In this document: positions 49,148 to 57,836 of the stretch, one piece after another
Layout: the number at the start of each line of letters is the position of its first letter
Numbering within the stretch: position 1 is the stretch's first letter
NCBI RefSeq assembly: GCF_001708935.1
Contig: NZ_MASI01000003.1
Coordinates: 161,501 to 225,500, forward strand
Source: Methyloligella halotolerans
Lineage (GTDB): Bacteria; Pseudomonadota; Alphaproteobacteria; Rhizobiales; Methyloligellaceae
Direction of reading: 5' to 3'
Length of the DNA: 64,000 nucleotides
Position numbers and translations under genes: made by a program
Notes under the pieces: model-generated
The model's input: the letters and a program-made list of their open reading frames with translations, nothing else
The model's database searches: none
Told to the model about the DNA's origin: nothing

Positions 49148-49591
49148 CTAGCCGTGATGGGCGAAGACCTCAGTGCTGCCATCCTTCTTGATGAGGAGCA
49201 CGTCGTAGCTTTCGGGATCGGGGCCCTCCATGCCGGGGGAGCCGATAGGCATGCCAGGCACGGTGAGGCCCACGGCCTCGGGCTTCTCTTCCAGGAGACG
49301 CTTCACGTCCGAGGCGGGCACGTGGCCTTCGATCACATAGCCGCCGATCTTGCCGGTATGACAGGAGGCGAGCTTGGACGGCACGCCAGACTGATGCTTG
49401 ATCTTGGCGAGCGTGTCCGTATCGACGGGGTGGGGCGAGACGGCGAAGCCTTCCGCCTTCATGTGATCGGCCCATTTGGCGCAGCAGTCGCAGCTGGGCG
49501 ACTTCCAAAGCTCGACGGTTTGTTCGGCAGCTGCGGCGGGCAGGGCAAGCGCGACGCCGAGCAGGACTGTCAGAAGCAGGGTGCGGACCAT
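49148..49591 (-). CDS. DUF411 metal-binding protein
   Basis: A periplasmic protein of 147 residues with a signal peptide (about 1-22, LLLTVLLGVALALPAAAAE), the cysteine motif SPSCDCCAKW, a further Cys/His in ASCHTGKIGGYVIEGHVPA, and the conserved GLTVPGMPIGSPGME. DUF411 proteins are small thioredoxin-like folds often linked to copper handling. No copper exporter is adjacent here. The ATG at 49591 has AGGAGG before it. The upstream EEP gene ends 32 bases away on the same strand. Confidence 0.85.
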   Translation of the reverse strand: MVRTLLLTVLLGVALALPAAAAEQTVELWKSPSCDCCAKWADHMKAEGFAVSPHPVDTDTLAKIKHQSGVPSKLASCHTGKIGGYVIEGHVPASDVKRLLEEKPEAVGLTVPGMPIGSPGMEGPDPESYDVLLIKKDGSTEVFAHHG

Positions 49592-49623
49592 TGGTGCCTC
49601 CTGTGGGTCAAGGAGGCTCAACC

Positions 49624-50565
49624 TTAAGGCTGCGGCGCGGCAAGCGCCAGATCGGCGGCAACGCCGCGATGGTCGGAGCCGACATCGGGCGAGAACTGGG
49701 TATCGATCACCGCGAGCTGGCTGGAGATGAAGATGTTGTCGATGGGGAGCAGGGGCACGATCTGGGTCCCCTCCCGCCGCATGGGCCAGGTCGGGCGATA
49801 GGTGTTCAACCGGCCGAGGCCGGTGATCTCCGTGAAGCGCTGCAGGGACTGGGTCCACGGTGTCTGATTGAAGTCGCCGGCCACGACCAGCGGGCCGTGG
49901 CGGGACTGCACGAAGCGGGTCAGGCTGTCCATGTCGTTCTGCTGCAGGTCTGGATAGAAGGGCCGGGCAGGATGGACGGCGAGGATCTCGACGGGCACGC
50001 CGTTGACCGTGACCTGTGCCCAGCGGGCAAGAGTCTCGTTCCAGACCTCGAAGCCCGCCCGGGTTATCTGGCCCTTGGACTCGATCGGATATTTGGACAG
50101 GAGGACGACGCTCTGCTTGCCGACTTGATAGGGGTAGCGGTCGAGGAGCGCGTTGAAGGGCGGCTTGTTCAGGGCCCACATTTCCTGAAGCACGACCACG
50201 TCCGGGTCGAGCTGCTCGATCCACTCGACGGCTTTCGCCGGCTCGAGATTGCGCTGGCGGACGTTGAGAGTCGCCACTTTCAGGAGGGGCGCACGGCTCG
50301 CCTCCGCGGTTTGGGCAGTGGTCGTCAGGGCCGGATAGAGCATCGCCCCGTTGAACAGCAGCAGCACCAGGGCCGACGGCGCCGCGCCCTTCGGACCGCT
50401 ATAGGCCGCCAGCAGGAACAGGAAGAAGCAGCCGAGCACGAGCACGGGAAGGCCGTTGCTCACGATGTCGAGGGACGGGAACACCCGGGCCAGCAGGATG
50501 GCGCCCGTCAGGGCGAGGCCGACGACCAGGCCTGCGAGGGTGAGGAGCTTCAGAACTTTCGACAT
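49624..50565 (-). CDS. Membrane-anchored endonuclease/exonuclease/phosphatase-family protein
   Basis: A 313-residue protein with three N-terminal helices (about 4-90) and an extracytoplasmic EEP domain: ATLNVRQRNLEPAKAV, VVVLQEMW (catalytic Glu), VAGDFNQTPW (Asp/Asn) and GSDHRGVAADL (catalytic His). Members hydrolyse phosphodiesters of nucleic acids or lipids; a periplasmic location makes DNA repair unlikely. Substrate unassigned. Confidence 0.83.
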   Translation of the reverse strand: MSKVLKLLTLAGLVVGLALTGAILLARVFPSLDIVSNGLPVLVLGCFFLFLLAAYSGPKGAAPSALVLLLFNGAMLYPALTTTAQTAEASRAPLLKVATLNVRQRNLEPAKAVEWIEQLDPDVVVLQEMWALNKPPFNALLDRYPYQVGKQSVVLLSKYPIESKGQITRAGFEVWNETLARWAQVTVNGVPVEILAVHPARPFYPDLQQNDMDSLTRFVQSRHGPLVVAGDFNQTPWTQSLQRFTEITGLGRLNTYRPTWPMRREGTQIVPLLPIDNIFISSQLAVIDTQFSPDVGSDHRGVAADLALAAPQP

Positions 50566-50756
50566 GAACGATTCGATGCTGCTTCTTCGGAACTTCGATG
50601 GCGGTGTGCGATTGGCTCGATGGTTTCGGCGGGCCGATAGGCGGCGATTGCGGCTCGCGCACCCTATATGAAGAGGCCGTCATGGGAAGCCAAGGCGCGC
50701 GCGGCGGAAAACCGCGTATTGCGAAGGATGTAGGTCGGGAGGCCGGAAGAGGCTAA

Positions 50757-52130
50757 ATGAGCGAAAGAGACGCCGACCGGGAGAGAAACAGGTTCAGCGC
50801 ACGGGCACTCCGCTATGCGAAGGTCGGCGCCAATGTGAGCGGCGTGGCGGCGAATGTCGCCATGCGCCGCGCGTTCGGACGCGATCCGGAGCGGGACAAG
50901 GACGCGGCGGCGCTGGCCCAGGCGCTGGGCGGCCTGAAAGGCCCGATGATGAAGGTGGCGCAACTTCTCGCCACCATCCCCGAAGCGCTGCCGGCGGAAT
51001 ATGCCGCCGAGCTCGGCCAGCTTCAGTCTCAGGCGCCCGCCATGGGCTGGCCGTTCGTGAAGCGGCGCATGGCCTCGGAGCTCGGGCCCGATTGGGAATC
51101 GAAGTTCGCAAGCTTCGAACGGAACGCCGCCAACTCCGCTTCGCTGGGCCAGGTGCATCGCGCCACGTCCCACGACGGGCGCGCCATCGCGGTGAAGCTG
51201 CAATACCCGGACATGCAGTCCGCAGTGGAGGCGGATCTCAACCAGCTCGGTGTTTTGTTCTCCCTGCATCGGCGCATGCGTCCGGCCATCGACACAAGCG
51301 AGATCCGCGAGGAGCTGGCCGCCCGTTTAAGGGAGGAATTGGATTACACCCTGGAAGCGCGGCACATGCAGCTCTACGGGCGGATCTTTGCCGACGAGCC
51401 GATGATCCGCGTGCCCGACGTGCTACCCGAGCTCTCCACAAAGCGCCTGCTCACCATGACCTGGCTGGAGGGCAATCCGCTGCTCGGCTACACCGGTCAC
51501 TCCGCCGAGGAGCGCAACCGGATCGCCACCGCCATGTTCAAGGCGTGGTGGTTCCCATTCAGCCATTACGGCATCATCCACGGCGATCCGCATCTCGGGA
51601 ACTACACGGTCTTCGAGGATGAGGCCGGCCGCGCCACGGGCATCAACCTGCTCGACTATGGCTGCATGCGAACCTTCCAGCCCAAGTTCATCCAGGGCGT
51701 CATCGACCTCTATCACGGGCTGCTGCGGGACGACCGGGACCTGATCGTCCATGCCTATGAGACCTGGGGCTTCACCGGGCTGAAGGAGGACGTGATCGAC
51801 GTGCTGAACATCTGGGCCAAGTTCATCTACGGGCCGATGCTGGAGGACCGGGTGCGCACCATCGCCGAGGGCACCACGCCCGGCATGTATGGGCGGCGCG
51901 AGGCGTTCAAGGTGCATCAGGCGCTGCAGGAGAAAGGGCCGGTGCGGGTGCCGCGGGAGTTCGTCTTCATGGACCGCGCGGCGATCGGGCTCGGCGGTGT
52001 GTTCCTGCATCTCGATGCGGCGCTGAACTATCACCAGCTGTTCAACGAGGCGATCGCGGGCACGGATATCGACGCTGTCGAAACGCGCCAGCGCGTGGCC
52101 TTCGGTGCGACGGGCGTGCCGCTTCCGTAA
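50757..52130 (+). CDS. UbiB/ABC1/ADCK family atypical kinase
   Basis: A 457-residue protein. It has the ABC1 kinase-like core: NSASLGQVHRATS (Ala/Ser-rich loop), AIAVKLQYP (Lys), the EELDYTLEARHM helix, IIHGDPHLGNY (catalytic loop) and NLLDYGCM (metal site). The family acts as ATPases supporting ubiquinone synthesis in the membrane. The KxGQ helix that covers the active site reads MKVAQ here, with Ala for Gly. There is no C-terminal membrane pair as in E. coli UbiB, so it is closer to the ADCK-like soluble group. Confidence 0.85.
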   Translation: MSERDADRERNRFSARALRYAKVGANVSGVAANVAMRRAFGRDPERDKDAAALAQALGGLKGPMMKVAQLLATIPEALPAEYAAELGQLQSQAPAMGWPFVKRRMASELGPDWESKFASFERNAANSASLGQVHRATSHDGRAIAVKLQYPDMQSAVEADLNQLGVLFSLHRRMRPAIDTSEIREELAARLREELDYTLEARHMQLYGRIFADEPMIRVPDVLPELSTKRLLTMTWLEGNPLLGYTGHSAEERNRIATAMFKAWWFPFSHYGIIHGDPHLGNYTVFEDEAGRATGINLLDYGCMRTFQPKFIQGVIDLYHGLLRDDRDLIVHAYETWGFTGLKEDVIDVLNIWAKFIYGPMLEDRVRTIAEGTTPGMYGRREAFKVHQALQEKGPVRVPREFVFMDRAAIGLGGVFLHLDAALNYHQLFNEAIAGTDIDAVETRQRVAFGATGVPLP

Positions 52131-52140
52131 CTGCGGGCAC

Positions 52141-52187
52141 AAAAAACCGATGCCGCCTCCGGGGACCGGGCCCGAAGGCGGCATCGG
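52141..52187 (-). terminator. Rho-independent terminator of the small exported-protein gene
   Basis: CCGATGCCGCCT (52147-52158) and AGGCGGCATCGG (52176-52187) form a perfect 12-bp stem with a 17-nt loop. On the minus strand it is followed by six T (52146-52141), so it terminates the gene ending at 52224. It may also slow plus-strand transcription from the UbiB gene. Confidence 0.85.
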
Positions 52188-52223
52188 CTTACGCGCTACT
52201 CGAATCGAATCTGCCTTTTCGGC

Positions 52224-52499
52224 TTAGTAGCGCTCGATGGTCGTTTCCTCGTGATGGTGGATGACGCCATTGTCGCTATCCACGATGTCGACGTCAGGGG
52301 CGGGCTGCACGCCCGGCGTGACGATCACTTCGGTGTCGCGGTTCTTCGGCAGAAGCGCATCTTTCTCATGCACTGTGACGGATCCGCCGGTGACGGGGTC
52401 CACGGTGGTCGTGGTCTCGTCGGCCAAGGCGGGGGTCACCAGGGCCATACCGCCCAAAATCCCGGCACTCAGCAGCGCAGTCCGAATGGTCGTCTTCAT
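52224..52499 (-). CDS. Small exported protein of unknown function
   Basis: A 91-residue protein: signal peptide (about 1-26, TALLSAGILGGMALVTPALA) and a mature part rich in Asp, Val and Thr (TTTVDPVTGGSVTVHEKDALL, DVDIVDSDNGVIHHHEETTIE). It resembles small periplasmic DUF1236-like proteins of Hyphomicrobiales, but I cannot confirm the family. The HHHE cluster could bind metal. The start ATG follows GGAG, and its own terminator follows the stop. Confidence 0.7.
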   Translation of the reverse strand: MKTTIRTALLSAGILGGMALVTPALADETTTTVDPVTGGSVTVHEKDALLPKNRDTEVIVTPGVQPAPDVDIVDSDNGVIHHHEETTIERY

Positions 52500-52783
52500 G
52501 GCAGTTCTCCTGTCCAAATCTATTGTTGTCGCCAATAGTGGGGAACAGAACTGCCAGGGAACGCGAGCCGTTCCCGCCTCATTCGGGGTCATTTTGAGGC
52601 TATTTTGGGGGGCGGCATCTGAGGTGTGCGAGCGGTAGCTGTCGCTTCGCTCTACCAACTTGATGTCGAGTTTCGCTGCCTGATTGTTGCGGCCTTAGGT
52701 AGCAAACGCACCAAAGAAGGTGAGTGGAAGCGCCGTCCCTGGCGTCTACTTTTTTCTTTCTTTCTCTTTCCACTCGGTTTCCC

Positions 52784-52812
52784 TTGCGCAATTCCCAGGA
52801 ATGTGCTAGGGT
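52784..52812 (+). promoter_or_regulatory. Possible promoter of the serine-type tRNA
   Basis: TTGCGC (52784-52789), 17-nt spacer, TAGGGT (52807-52812). A transcript from here would carry about 90 nt of leader with two hairpins before the tRNA. Confidence 0.4.
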
Positions 52813-52822
52813 TAATAGAATC

Positions 52823-52899
52823 GAAACAGGTCCAGCCCTTCTCAGAGCCAGACCTGTTTCTGAAACTGTATGTGGGGTGCCCCAGCTATGGTGCTGGGG
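52823..52899 (+). repeat. Two inverted repeats upstream of the serine-type tRNA
   Basis: GAAACAGGT (52823-52831) with ACCTGTTTC (52852-52860), 20-nt loop; and CCCCAGC (52880-52886) with GCTGGGG (52893-52899), 6-nt loop. Both are perfect. The second ends 9 bases before the tRNA. They may be leader hairpins for 5' processing or transcriptional pausing, or remnants of a recombination site. Confidence 0.55.
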
Positions 52900-52908
52900 G
52901 TGTATTAT

Positions 52909-53004
52909 GGAGGGGTGGCTGAGAGGCTTAAAGCACCGGACTGATACTCCGATGCACGGTGCTGGAACACCGTGCCGTGGGTTCGAATCCCACCCCCTCC
53001 GCCA
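52909..53004 (+). tRNA. Class II serine-type tRNA with anticodon GAU
   Basis: A 96-nt cloverleaf with the serine body: acceptor GGAGGGG/CCCCTCC, discriminator G, D-arm GCT-GAGAGGCTTAA-AGC, an 8-bp variable arm GCACGGTG-CTGGAA-CACCGTGC, T-arm GTGGG-TTCGAAT-CCCAC and encoded CCA. The anticodon stem is CCGGA/TCCGA (one C-A mismatch) with loop CTGATAC, giving anticodon GAT (52943-52945), which reads isoleucine AUC/AUU. SerRS recognises the long variable arm and not the anticodon, so this tRNA could misread Ile codons as Ser, or be inert or degenerate. Confidence 0.75.
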
Positions 53005-53024
53005 ACACGCTTGGAGCGATTGAC

Positions 53025-53522
53025 ATGGATAATGTAAGAGAATTCCTTGATTTCGTCAAGGGACAAACCGCGTTCCATCAGAGGCAAGCGGAATATCACG
53101 CCGCAAATCCCAAGCGATCTGAACGGCATCAGGAGACGGCTGCAAAGTTCGCCGCGCTTGCCGATTATCTGGATCTAGTTTCCAAAACTTCAAGGCCGGA
53201 CGCGCCCCGGAACCGGCTCGCTCTTAGCTGGGACGAGATTGAAGGTTTGCCCGAAGAACTGCTCAGCGAGCTTAACATCACCGAATCAGACAAGACGGAA
53301 TTCAACATTGCCTCAATCGTCGAAGAGGCCGGTGGCGTGATCTCCTTGGATCGGCTTTTGGTGGAATATTATCGGCTCACTGGGGAGGTAATGAAGCGGT
53401 CGCAGATGAATAACCGGCTCTATCGGATGGGCCTAAAAGGACTGATCTATTCCGTGCCAAGCCGGAAGGGTGTCTACTCAAACTATCCTATGACTGAGGA
53501 AGAGGCCGCTAACCTGCTTTAG
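53025..53522 (+). CDS. Uncharacterised 165-residue protein beside the serine-type tRNA
   Basis: A soluble protein. The N-terminal half is helical and charged (VREFLDFVKGQTAFHQRQAEYH, TAAKFAALADYLDLVSK). The C-terminal half looks like a winged-helix module: FNIASIVEEAGGVISLDRLLVEYYRLTGEVMKRS-type helices and MGLKGLIYSVPSRKGVYSNY. The base composition is clearly lower in GC than the neighbours, which points to acquisition. It starts 20 bases after the tRNA CCA end with a TGGAG ribosome site. No family is recognised; a DNA-binding role is a guess. Confidence 0.65.
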   Translation: MDNVREFLDFVKGQTAFHQRQAEYHAANPKRSERHQETAAKFAALADYLDLVSKTSRPDAPRNRLALSWDEIEGLPEELLSELNITESDKTEFNIASIVEEAGGVISLDRLLVEYYRLTGEVMKRSQMNNRLYRMGLKGLIYSVPSRKGVYSNYPMTEEEAANLL

Positions 53523-53531
53523 TCGGTTTGA

Positions 53532-53864
53532 CTAAACAGGGACGCACCACACGCGCACACCACTCCGCTTCTCAGGGCTCTTAACCTGACCACGCTTCCA
53601 TTGAAGCCGCATGGACTGGACGATGCGATAGGTGATCGACGTGCGCAGCACGGTGTCGCCTTCGTCCAGCCCCTTTGCTCGCATGACTCTCAGAGCCAAT
53701 TCCCGCGTGTCTAGCGGCCCTTCATCGGCTAGGGCTGCTTTGCATATCCGGACGATCTCACCCCGCTTAAACAGCCTCAGGGTGTCCATATAGACCGGGT
53801 ATTGCGACCGGCCTTCTGGAGCCTCGAACATGCGCAGCGTGGCGTTGACGTGCGCCAGATCCAC
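53532..53864 (-). CDS. Uncharacterised protein, apparently 5'-truncated next to a repeat
   Basis: From a GTG at 53864 it is 110 residues with a likely winged-helix-like C-terminus (RGEIVRICKAALADEG, TSITYRIVQSMRLQWKRGQVK). The frame continues upstream for about 35 more codons of good coiled-coil coding (LERKRDQIEQAIALYEKKIEAA) to a TGA inside the REP-like element at 53972, with no ATG, GTG or TTG start in that stretch. The original N-terminus seems to have been removed or displaced. It converges with the gene at 53025, 9 bases away. Confidence 0.55.
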   Translation of the reverse strand: MDLAHVNATLRMFEAPEGRSQYPVYMDTLRLFKRGEIVRICKAALADEGPLDTRELALRVMRAKGLDEGDTVLRTSITYRIVQSMRLQWKRGQVKSPEKRSGVRVWCVPV

Positions 53865-53971
53865 CTTGGCCGCTTCGATCTTCTTTTCGTACAGAGCGAT
53901 GGCCTGTTCGATCTGGTCGCGCTTCCGCTCAAGCGTGCGGATGATGTTGGGATCGCCTGCCCTGTAACGGC

Positions 53972-54003
53972 GTGGATGCCCGGATCAAGTCCGGGCATGA
54001 CGA
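53972..54003. repeat. REP-like palindrome, copy 4
   Basis: GTGGATGCCCGGA-TCAAG-TCCGGGCATGACG, a single palindrome of the same family as the elements at 4541, 7679 and 57581. It marks the 5' edge of the truncated gene at 53532. Confidence 0.65.
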
Positions 54004-54152
54004 CGGAGTGTGTGGCAAGGCTGTGCCCGCCGATCCTTTGCACTGCCACCCGCACGGTTCGGATTGCCGCGCGATAAAGCTTTGTGCTATCTCCGTGGGT
54101 GCAAGAAAATGCGACCACTAAGAACGGTATAATCGTTCGGGGGAGAGAGACC

Positions 54153-54296
54153 ATGAAGATCAATCCGGCAGATTGCCATCCTGATATGGATTACGAGCAG
54201 CACACGAGCACCTATGCGCTGTTCCTGAAATTTGCGGTCTGGGGCACGATTGCCACGGCTGCGCTCGTGCTCGCACTCGCCATCTTCGTCGCGTAA
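54153..54296 (+). CDS. aa3-type cytochrome c oxidase subunit IV
   Basis: A 47-residue protein: a polar N-terminus (NPADCHPDMDYEQHTSTY), then one membrane helix (about 28-46, FAVWGTIATAALVLALAIF). It matches the small subunit IV (CtaE/COX_aa type) of alphaproteobacterial aa3 oxidases. The Tyr-x-x-His-x-x-Thr-Tyr stretch before the helix is typical. A GGGAGAGAG site precedes the ATG at 54153. The pnt operon follows 100 bases later, as in many relatives. Confidence 0.85.
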   Translation: MKINPADCHPDMDYEQHTSTYALFLKFAVWGTIATAALVLALAIFVA

Positions 54297-54396
54297 TCCC
54301 CCTTTCCGCCTCCTGAGGCGGTCATAGCACGCTCGCATTTCAGGCGAACGTCGCGCGGCCGCATCAGCGCTGCAACCCAAGCGACGGATATCCGAT

Positions 54397-55746
54397 ATGA
54401 TCACCATCGGAGTGCCTGCAGAAGGCAAGGACGAACCGCGCATCGGCGTGACGCCGGAAAGCGTGAAGCGCCTGACTAAGAACGGCGCGGAGGTGCTGAT
54501 CAGCTCCGGCGCCGGGCTGCGGTCCCATTTCTCTGACGAGCAGTACAAGGAAGCCGGGGCGAAGATCGCCAAGTCGGACGCCGAGGCGGTGAAGGCCGCC
54601 GATATCGTCCTGACCGTGCGCCGGCCCGACATCTCTCTCGCCAAATCGATGAAGAAGGGCGCGCTGCTGATCGGCATGCTGGAGCCCTTCGGCGATCCGA
54701 AAGGCCTCGATGCCCTGGCCAAGACGGGCGTGAACCTGTTCGCCATGGAGCTGATGCCGCGCATCACCCGGGCCCAGGTGATGGACGTCCTCTCCTCCCA
54801 ATCGAACCTCGCCGGCTACAAGGCGGTGGTGGACGCCGCGGCCACGTTCGGGCGCGCGCTTCCGATGATGATGACGGCGGCCGGCACGGTGCCCGCCGCC
54901 AAGGTCTTTATCATGGGTGCCGGCGTCGCCGGCCTCCAGGCCATCGCCACGGCACGCCGTCTCGGCGCCATCGTGACTGCGACCGACGTGCGGCCCGCGG
55001 CGAAGGAGCAGGTCGAATCCCTCGGCGCGAAATTCGTCGCCGTCGAGGACGACGAGTTCAAGGAAGCGGAGACCGCCGGCGGCTACGCCAAGGAGATGTC
55101 CGCCGCCTACAAGAAGAAGCAGGCGGATCTGATCTCCGATCACGTCAAGAACCAGGACATCATCGTCACCACGGCGCTGATCCCGGGGCGGCCCGCGCCG
55201 GTGCTGCTGACGAAAGCCCAGGTGGAGAGCATGAAGCCGGGCTCTGTCATCGTCGACATGGCGGTGGAGCGGGGCGGCAACGTGGAGGTGGCCAAGCCCG
55301 GCGAGATCGCCGAGCACAAGGGCGTCACCATCATGGGCAAGTTCAACCTGCCCGGCGAGGTTCCGGTCAACGCCTCCAGCCTGTACGCCAAGAACCTAGT
55401 CTCCTTCATCGAGGTGATGCTCGACAAGGAGAAGGGCGATCTGGCGCTGGACTGGGAGGACGAGGTCATCAAGGGCACGGCCATCGCCAAGGATGGCGGG
55501 ATCGTGAACGAAATGATCGCCGGCAATCTCAAGTCGGGCGGTGGGGCGAGCGCTCCTGCGAAGAAACCGGCAGCCAAGACGTCGACGGCGAAGAAGCCTG
55601 CGGCGAAAACATCCGCCGCGAAGACGTCTACCGCAAAAAGCACGACGCCGAAGAAGCCGGCGGCAAGCCGGACGCCGTCCCGCAATTCCAAGCCGCAGAC
55701 GAGCCGGGCGCAGCCGACGCGTCCGACCAAGGGGGGAACCTCATGA
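54397..55746 (+). CDS. pntA: Proton-translocating NAD(P)+ transhydrogenase subunit alpha, part 1, with long basic tail
   Basis: The cytosolic NAD(H)-binding subunit (domain I) of the three-gene transhydrogenase that uses the proton gradient to make NADPH. The 449-residue protein has [20 protein letters not shown], the NAD site [21 protein letters not shown], and the mobile loop [11 protein letters not shown] region. Residues from about 385 on are a Lys/Ala/Pro/Thr-rich tail with [20 protein letters not shown] repeats, like a histone H1 tail and not part of the usual enzyme. Its stop overlaps the next start (ATGA). Confidence 0.93.
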   Translation: MITIGVPAEGKDEPRIGVTPESVKRLTKNGAEVLISSGAGLRSHFSDEQYKEAGAKIAKSDAEAVKAADIVLTVRRPDISLAKSMKKGALLIGMLEPFGDPKGLDALAKTGVNLFAMELMPRITRAQVMDVLSSQSNLAGYKAVVDAAATFGRALPMMMTAAGTVPAAKVFIMGAGVAGLQAIATARRLGAIVTATDVRPAAKEQVESLGAKFVAVEDDEFKEAETAGGYAKEMSAAYKKKQADLISDHVKNQDIIVTTALIPGRPAPVLLTKAQVESMKPGSVIVDMAVERGGNVEVAKPGEIAEHKGVTIMGKFNLPGEVPVNASSLYAKNLVSFIEVMLDKEKGDLALDWEDEVIKGTAIAKDGGIVNEMIAGNLKSGGGASAPAKKPAAKTSTAKKPAAKTSAAKTSTAKSTTPKKPAASRTPSRNSKPQTSRAQPTRPTKGGTS

Positions 55747-56177
55747 GCAAGCTGCTTTCAATGCGCCAGCTCTGGCTGACGCTTGCCGTTCTGTGCTTCG
55801 GCTTGGCGGCGGAGAATTTCATCACGGGCACGGCGTTCGCCCAGGAGGCGGCGGGCGGCGGACATTCCGCCCATGACTTCGTGTTCCGCTTCTCGATCTT
55901 CGTGCTGGCGGTGTTCGTCGGCTACTACGTGGTCTGGTCGGTGACCCCGGCTCTGCATACGCCGCTCATGGCTGTGACCAACGCGATCTCCTCGGTGATC
56001 GTGGTGGGCGCGCTGCTCGCGGTCTCGGTGGAGATCGGCGGGGCGCTGAGCGAGACCAACGGATGGATCGCCAAGCTGCTCGGCCTCGCTGCGCTGGTCC
56101 TGGCGAGCGTCAATATCTTCGGCGGCTTCCTGGTCACCCAGCGCATGCTTTCCATGTACAAGCGGAAGGAGCGCTAG
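55743..56177 (+). CDS. NAD(P)+ transhydrogenase subunit alpha, part 2 (membrane domain)
   Basis: The 144-residue membrane subunit of the split transhydrogenase (often named PntAB or alpha2). Three or four helices: [46 protein letters not shown] helix with the conserved His, and [25 protein letters not shown]. The N-terminus (about 1-35) looks like an uncleaved or cleaved leader ending [10 protein letters not shown], an extension relative to short family members. It sits between pntA and pntB with a 4-base overlap and a 2-base gap. Confidence 0.9.
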   Translation: MSKLLSMRQLWLTLAVLCFGLAAENFITGTAFAQEAAGGGHSAHDFVFRFSIFVLAVFVGYYVVWSVTPALHTPLMAVTNAISSVIVVGALLAVSVEIGGALSETNGWIAKLLGLAALVLASVNIFGGFLVTQRMLSMYKRKER

Positions 56178-56179
56178 AG

Positions 56180-57575
56180 ATGACCAACGAGTTCGTCCCG
56201 CTGCTCTACCTGCTGGCGTCCGTCTTCTTCATCCTCGCGCTTCGCGGGCTGTCCTCGCCGGAAACGTCGCGCCGCGGCAACTTCGTCGGCATGATCGGCA
56301 TGGCCATCGCCATCGTCACGACTTTGGCCGTCGCCGCGCCGGACGATCCGGTCACCTGGGCGATGATCGCCGGCGGCATCGCGGTGGGCGGCCTGATCGG
56401 CGCGGTCATCGCGCGCCGCATCGCCATGACGGCGATGCCGGAGCTGGTCGCAGCGTTCCACTCTCTGGTCGGCCTTGCCGCGGTGCTGGTGGCCGGGTCC
56501 GCGTTCTACGCGCCGGAAGCCTTCGGCATCGGCGAGCCCGGCAACATCGCCATTCAGAGTCTGGTCGAGATGTCGCTGGGCGTGGCCATCGGCGCCATCA
56601 CCTTCACGGGCTCCATCATCGCCTTCGCCAAGCTGTCGGGCCGCATGTCCGGCGCACCGATCACCCTGCCGGGGCGGCATATCATCAATCTTGCGTTGGC
56701 GATCGGCCTCGTGGTGCTGGTGGTGCTGTTCTGCCAGCAGCAGACGGCGGTGCTGTTCTGGGCCATCGCGGCGCTCTCGCTGCTGCTCGGTATCCTGATC
56801 ATCATCCCTATCGGCGGCGCGGACATGCCGGTCGTGGTGTCGATGCTCAACTCCTATTCGGGCTGGGCGGCGGCCGGTATCGGTTTCACCCTGGGCAACA
56901 CGGCGCTGATCGTCACCGGCGCCTGGTGGGCTCCTCGGGCGCGATCCTGTCCTACATCATGTGCAAGGGCATGAACCGGTCCTTCATCAGCGTGATCCTG
57001 GGCGGCTTCGGCGGCGAGACGGCCGGCCCTGCGGGCGGCGACGGCGAGCAGAAGCCGGTCAAGCTCGGCTCCGCGGAGGATGCCGCCTTCCTGATGAAGA
57101 ATGCGGGCAAGGTCATCATCGTGCCGGGCTACGGCATGGCGGTGGCGCAGGCGCAGCATGCCCTGCGGGAGATGGCCGACACCCTGAAGGAAGAGGGCGT
57201 CGAGGTGAAATACGCCATCCATCCGGTGGCGGGCCGCATGCCGGGACATATGAACGTGCTGCTGGCCGAAGCCAGGTGCCGTATGACGAGGTGTTCGAGC
57301 TGGAAGACATCAACAGCGAGTTCGCCCAGGCCGATGTGGTTTATGTGATCGGCGCCAACGACGTGACCAATCCGGCGGCTGAGGACGATCCGTCCTCGCC
57401 GATCTACGGCATGCCGGTGCTGCAGGTCTGGAAGGCGGGCACCGTGCTCTTCAACAAGCGGTCTCTGGCGTCCGGCTATGCCGGCATCGACAATCCGCTC
57501 TTCTATCGCGACAACACCATGATGGTGCTGGGCGATGCCAAGAAGATGACGGAAGAGATCGTGAAGTCGCTTTAG
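56180..57575 (+). CDS. pntB: NAD(P)+ transhydrogenase subunit beta, two frameshifts
   Basis: The membrane and NADP(H)-binding subunit. About 465 residues after correction. Eight or nine helices come first ([42 protein letters not shown] core), then domain III with [21 protein letters not shown] and [21 protein letters not shown]. Two single bases are missing: near 56930 (GGCGCC-TGGTGG, where ALIVTGA should continue ALVGSSGAI) and near 57277 (GAAGCC-AGGTG, where LLAEA should continue [12 protein letters not shown]). Both restore the exact family sequence, so sequencing deletion is the likely cause. Confidence 0.9.
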
Positions 57576-57580
57576 ATCCA

Positions 57581-57619
57581 TGGTCATGCCCGGCTTTGTG
57601 CCGGGCATCCATAACCCCT
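57581..57619. repeat. REP-like palindrome, copy 5
   Basis: ATGGTCATGCCCGGC-TTTGT-GCCGGGCATCCAT, beginning 5 bases after the pntB stop, followed by a second small hairpin CACCTT-GCGA-AGGTG near 57629-57643. The arrangement mirrors copies 1 and 2. Confidence 0.65.
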
Positions 57620-57836
57620 GGGCCAGACACCTTGCGAAGGTGTTCATGGATCACCGTGCTCGGGCACGCAAAGCGGGACCCGTTTGCCCCGTGGTGACTC
57701 ATCGTTTGGTGCGCGAGAAACGCGCGCCTCGAAGGAGGCGGCTTCGGACTTTCAACCCTAAGCTCGAGGCAATTGGCGGTTAGGCATGTGTAAAGGTGCG
57801 CCGAATTCGCGCTTTCGGATAATCTAAGGGCAGAGT

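Noticed and set aside
49592..50224. Upstream extension of the DUF411 gene to 358 residues
   Set aside because: The signal peptide and AGGAGG site place the start at 49591; the extension is a shifted frame of the EEP gene.
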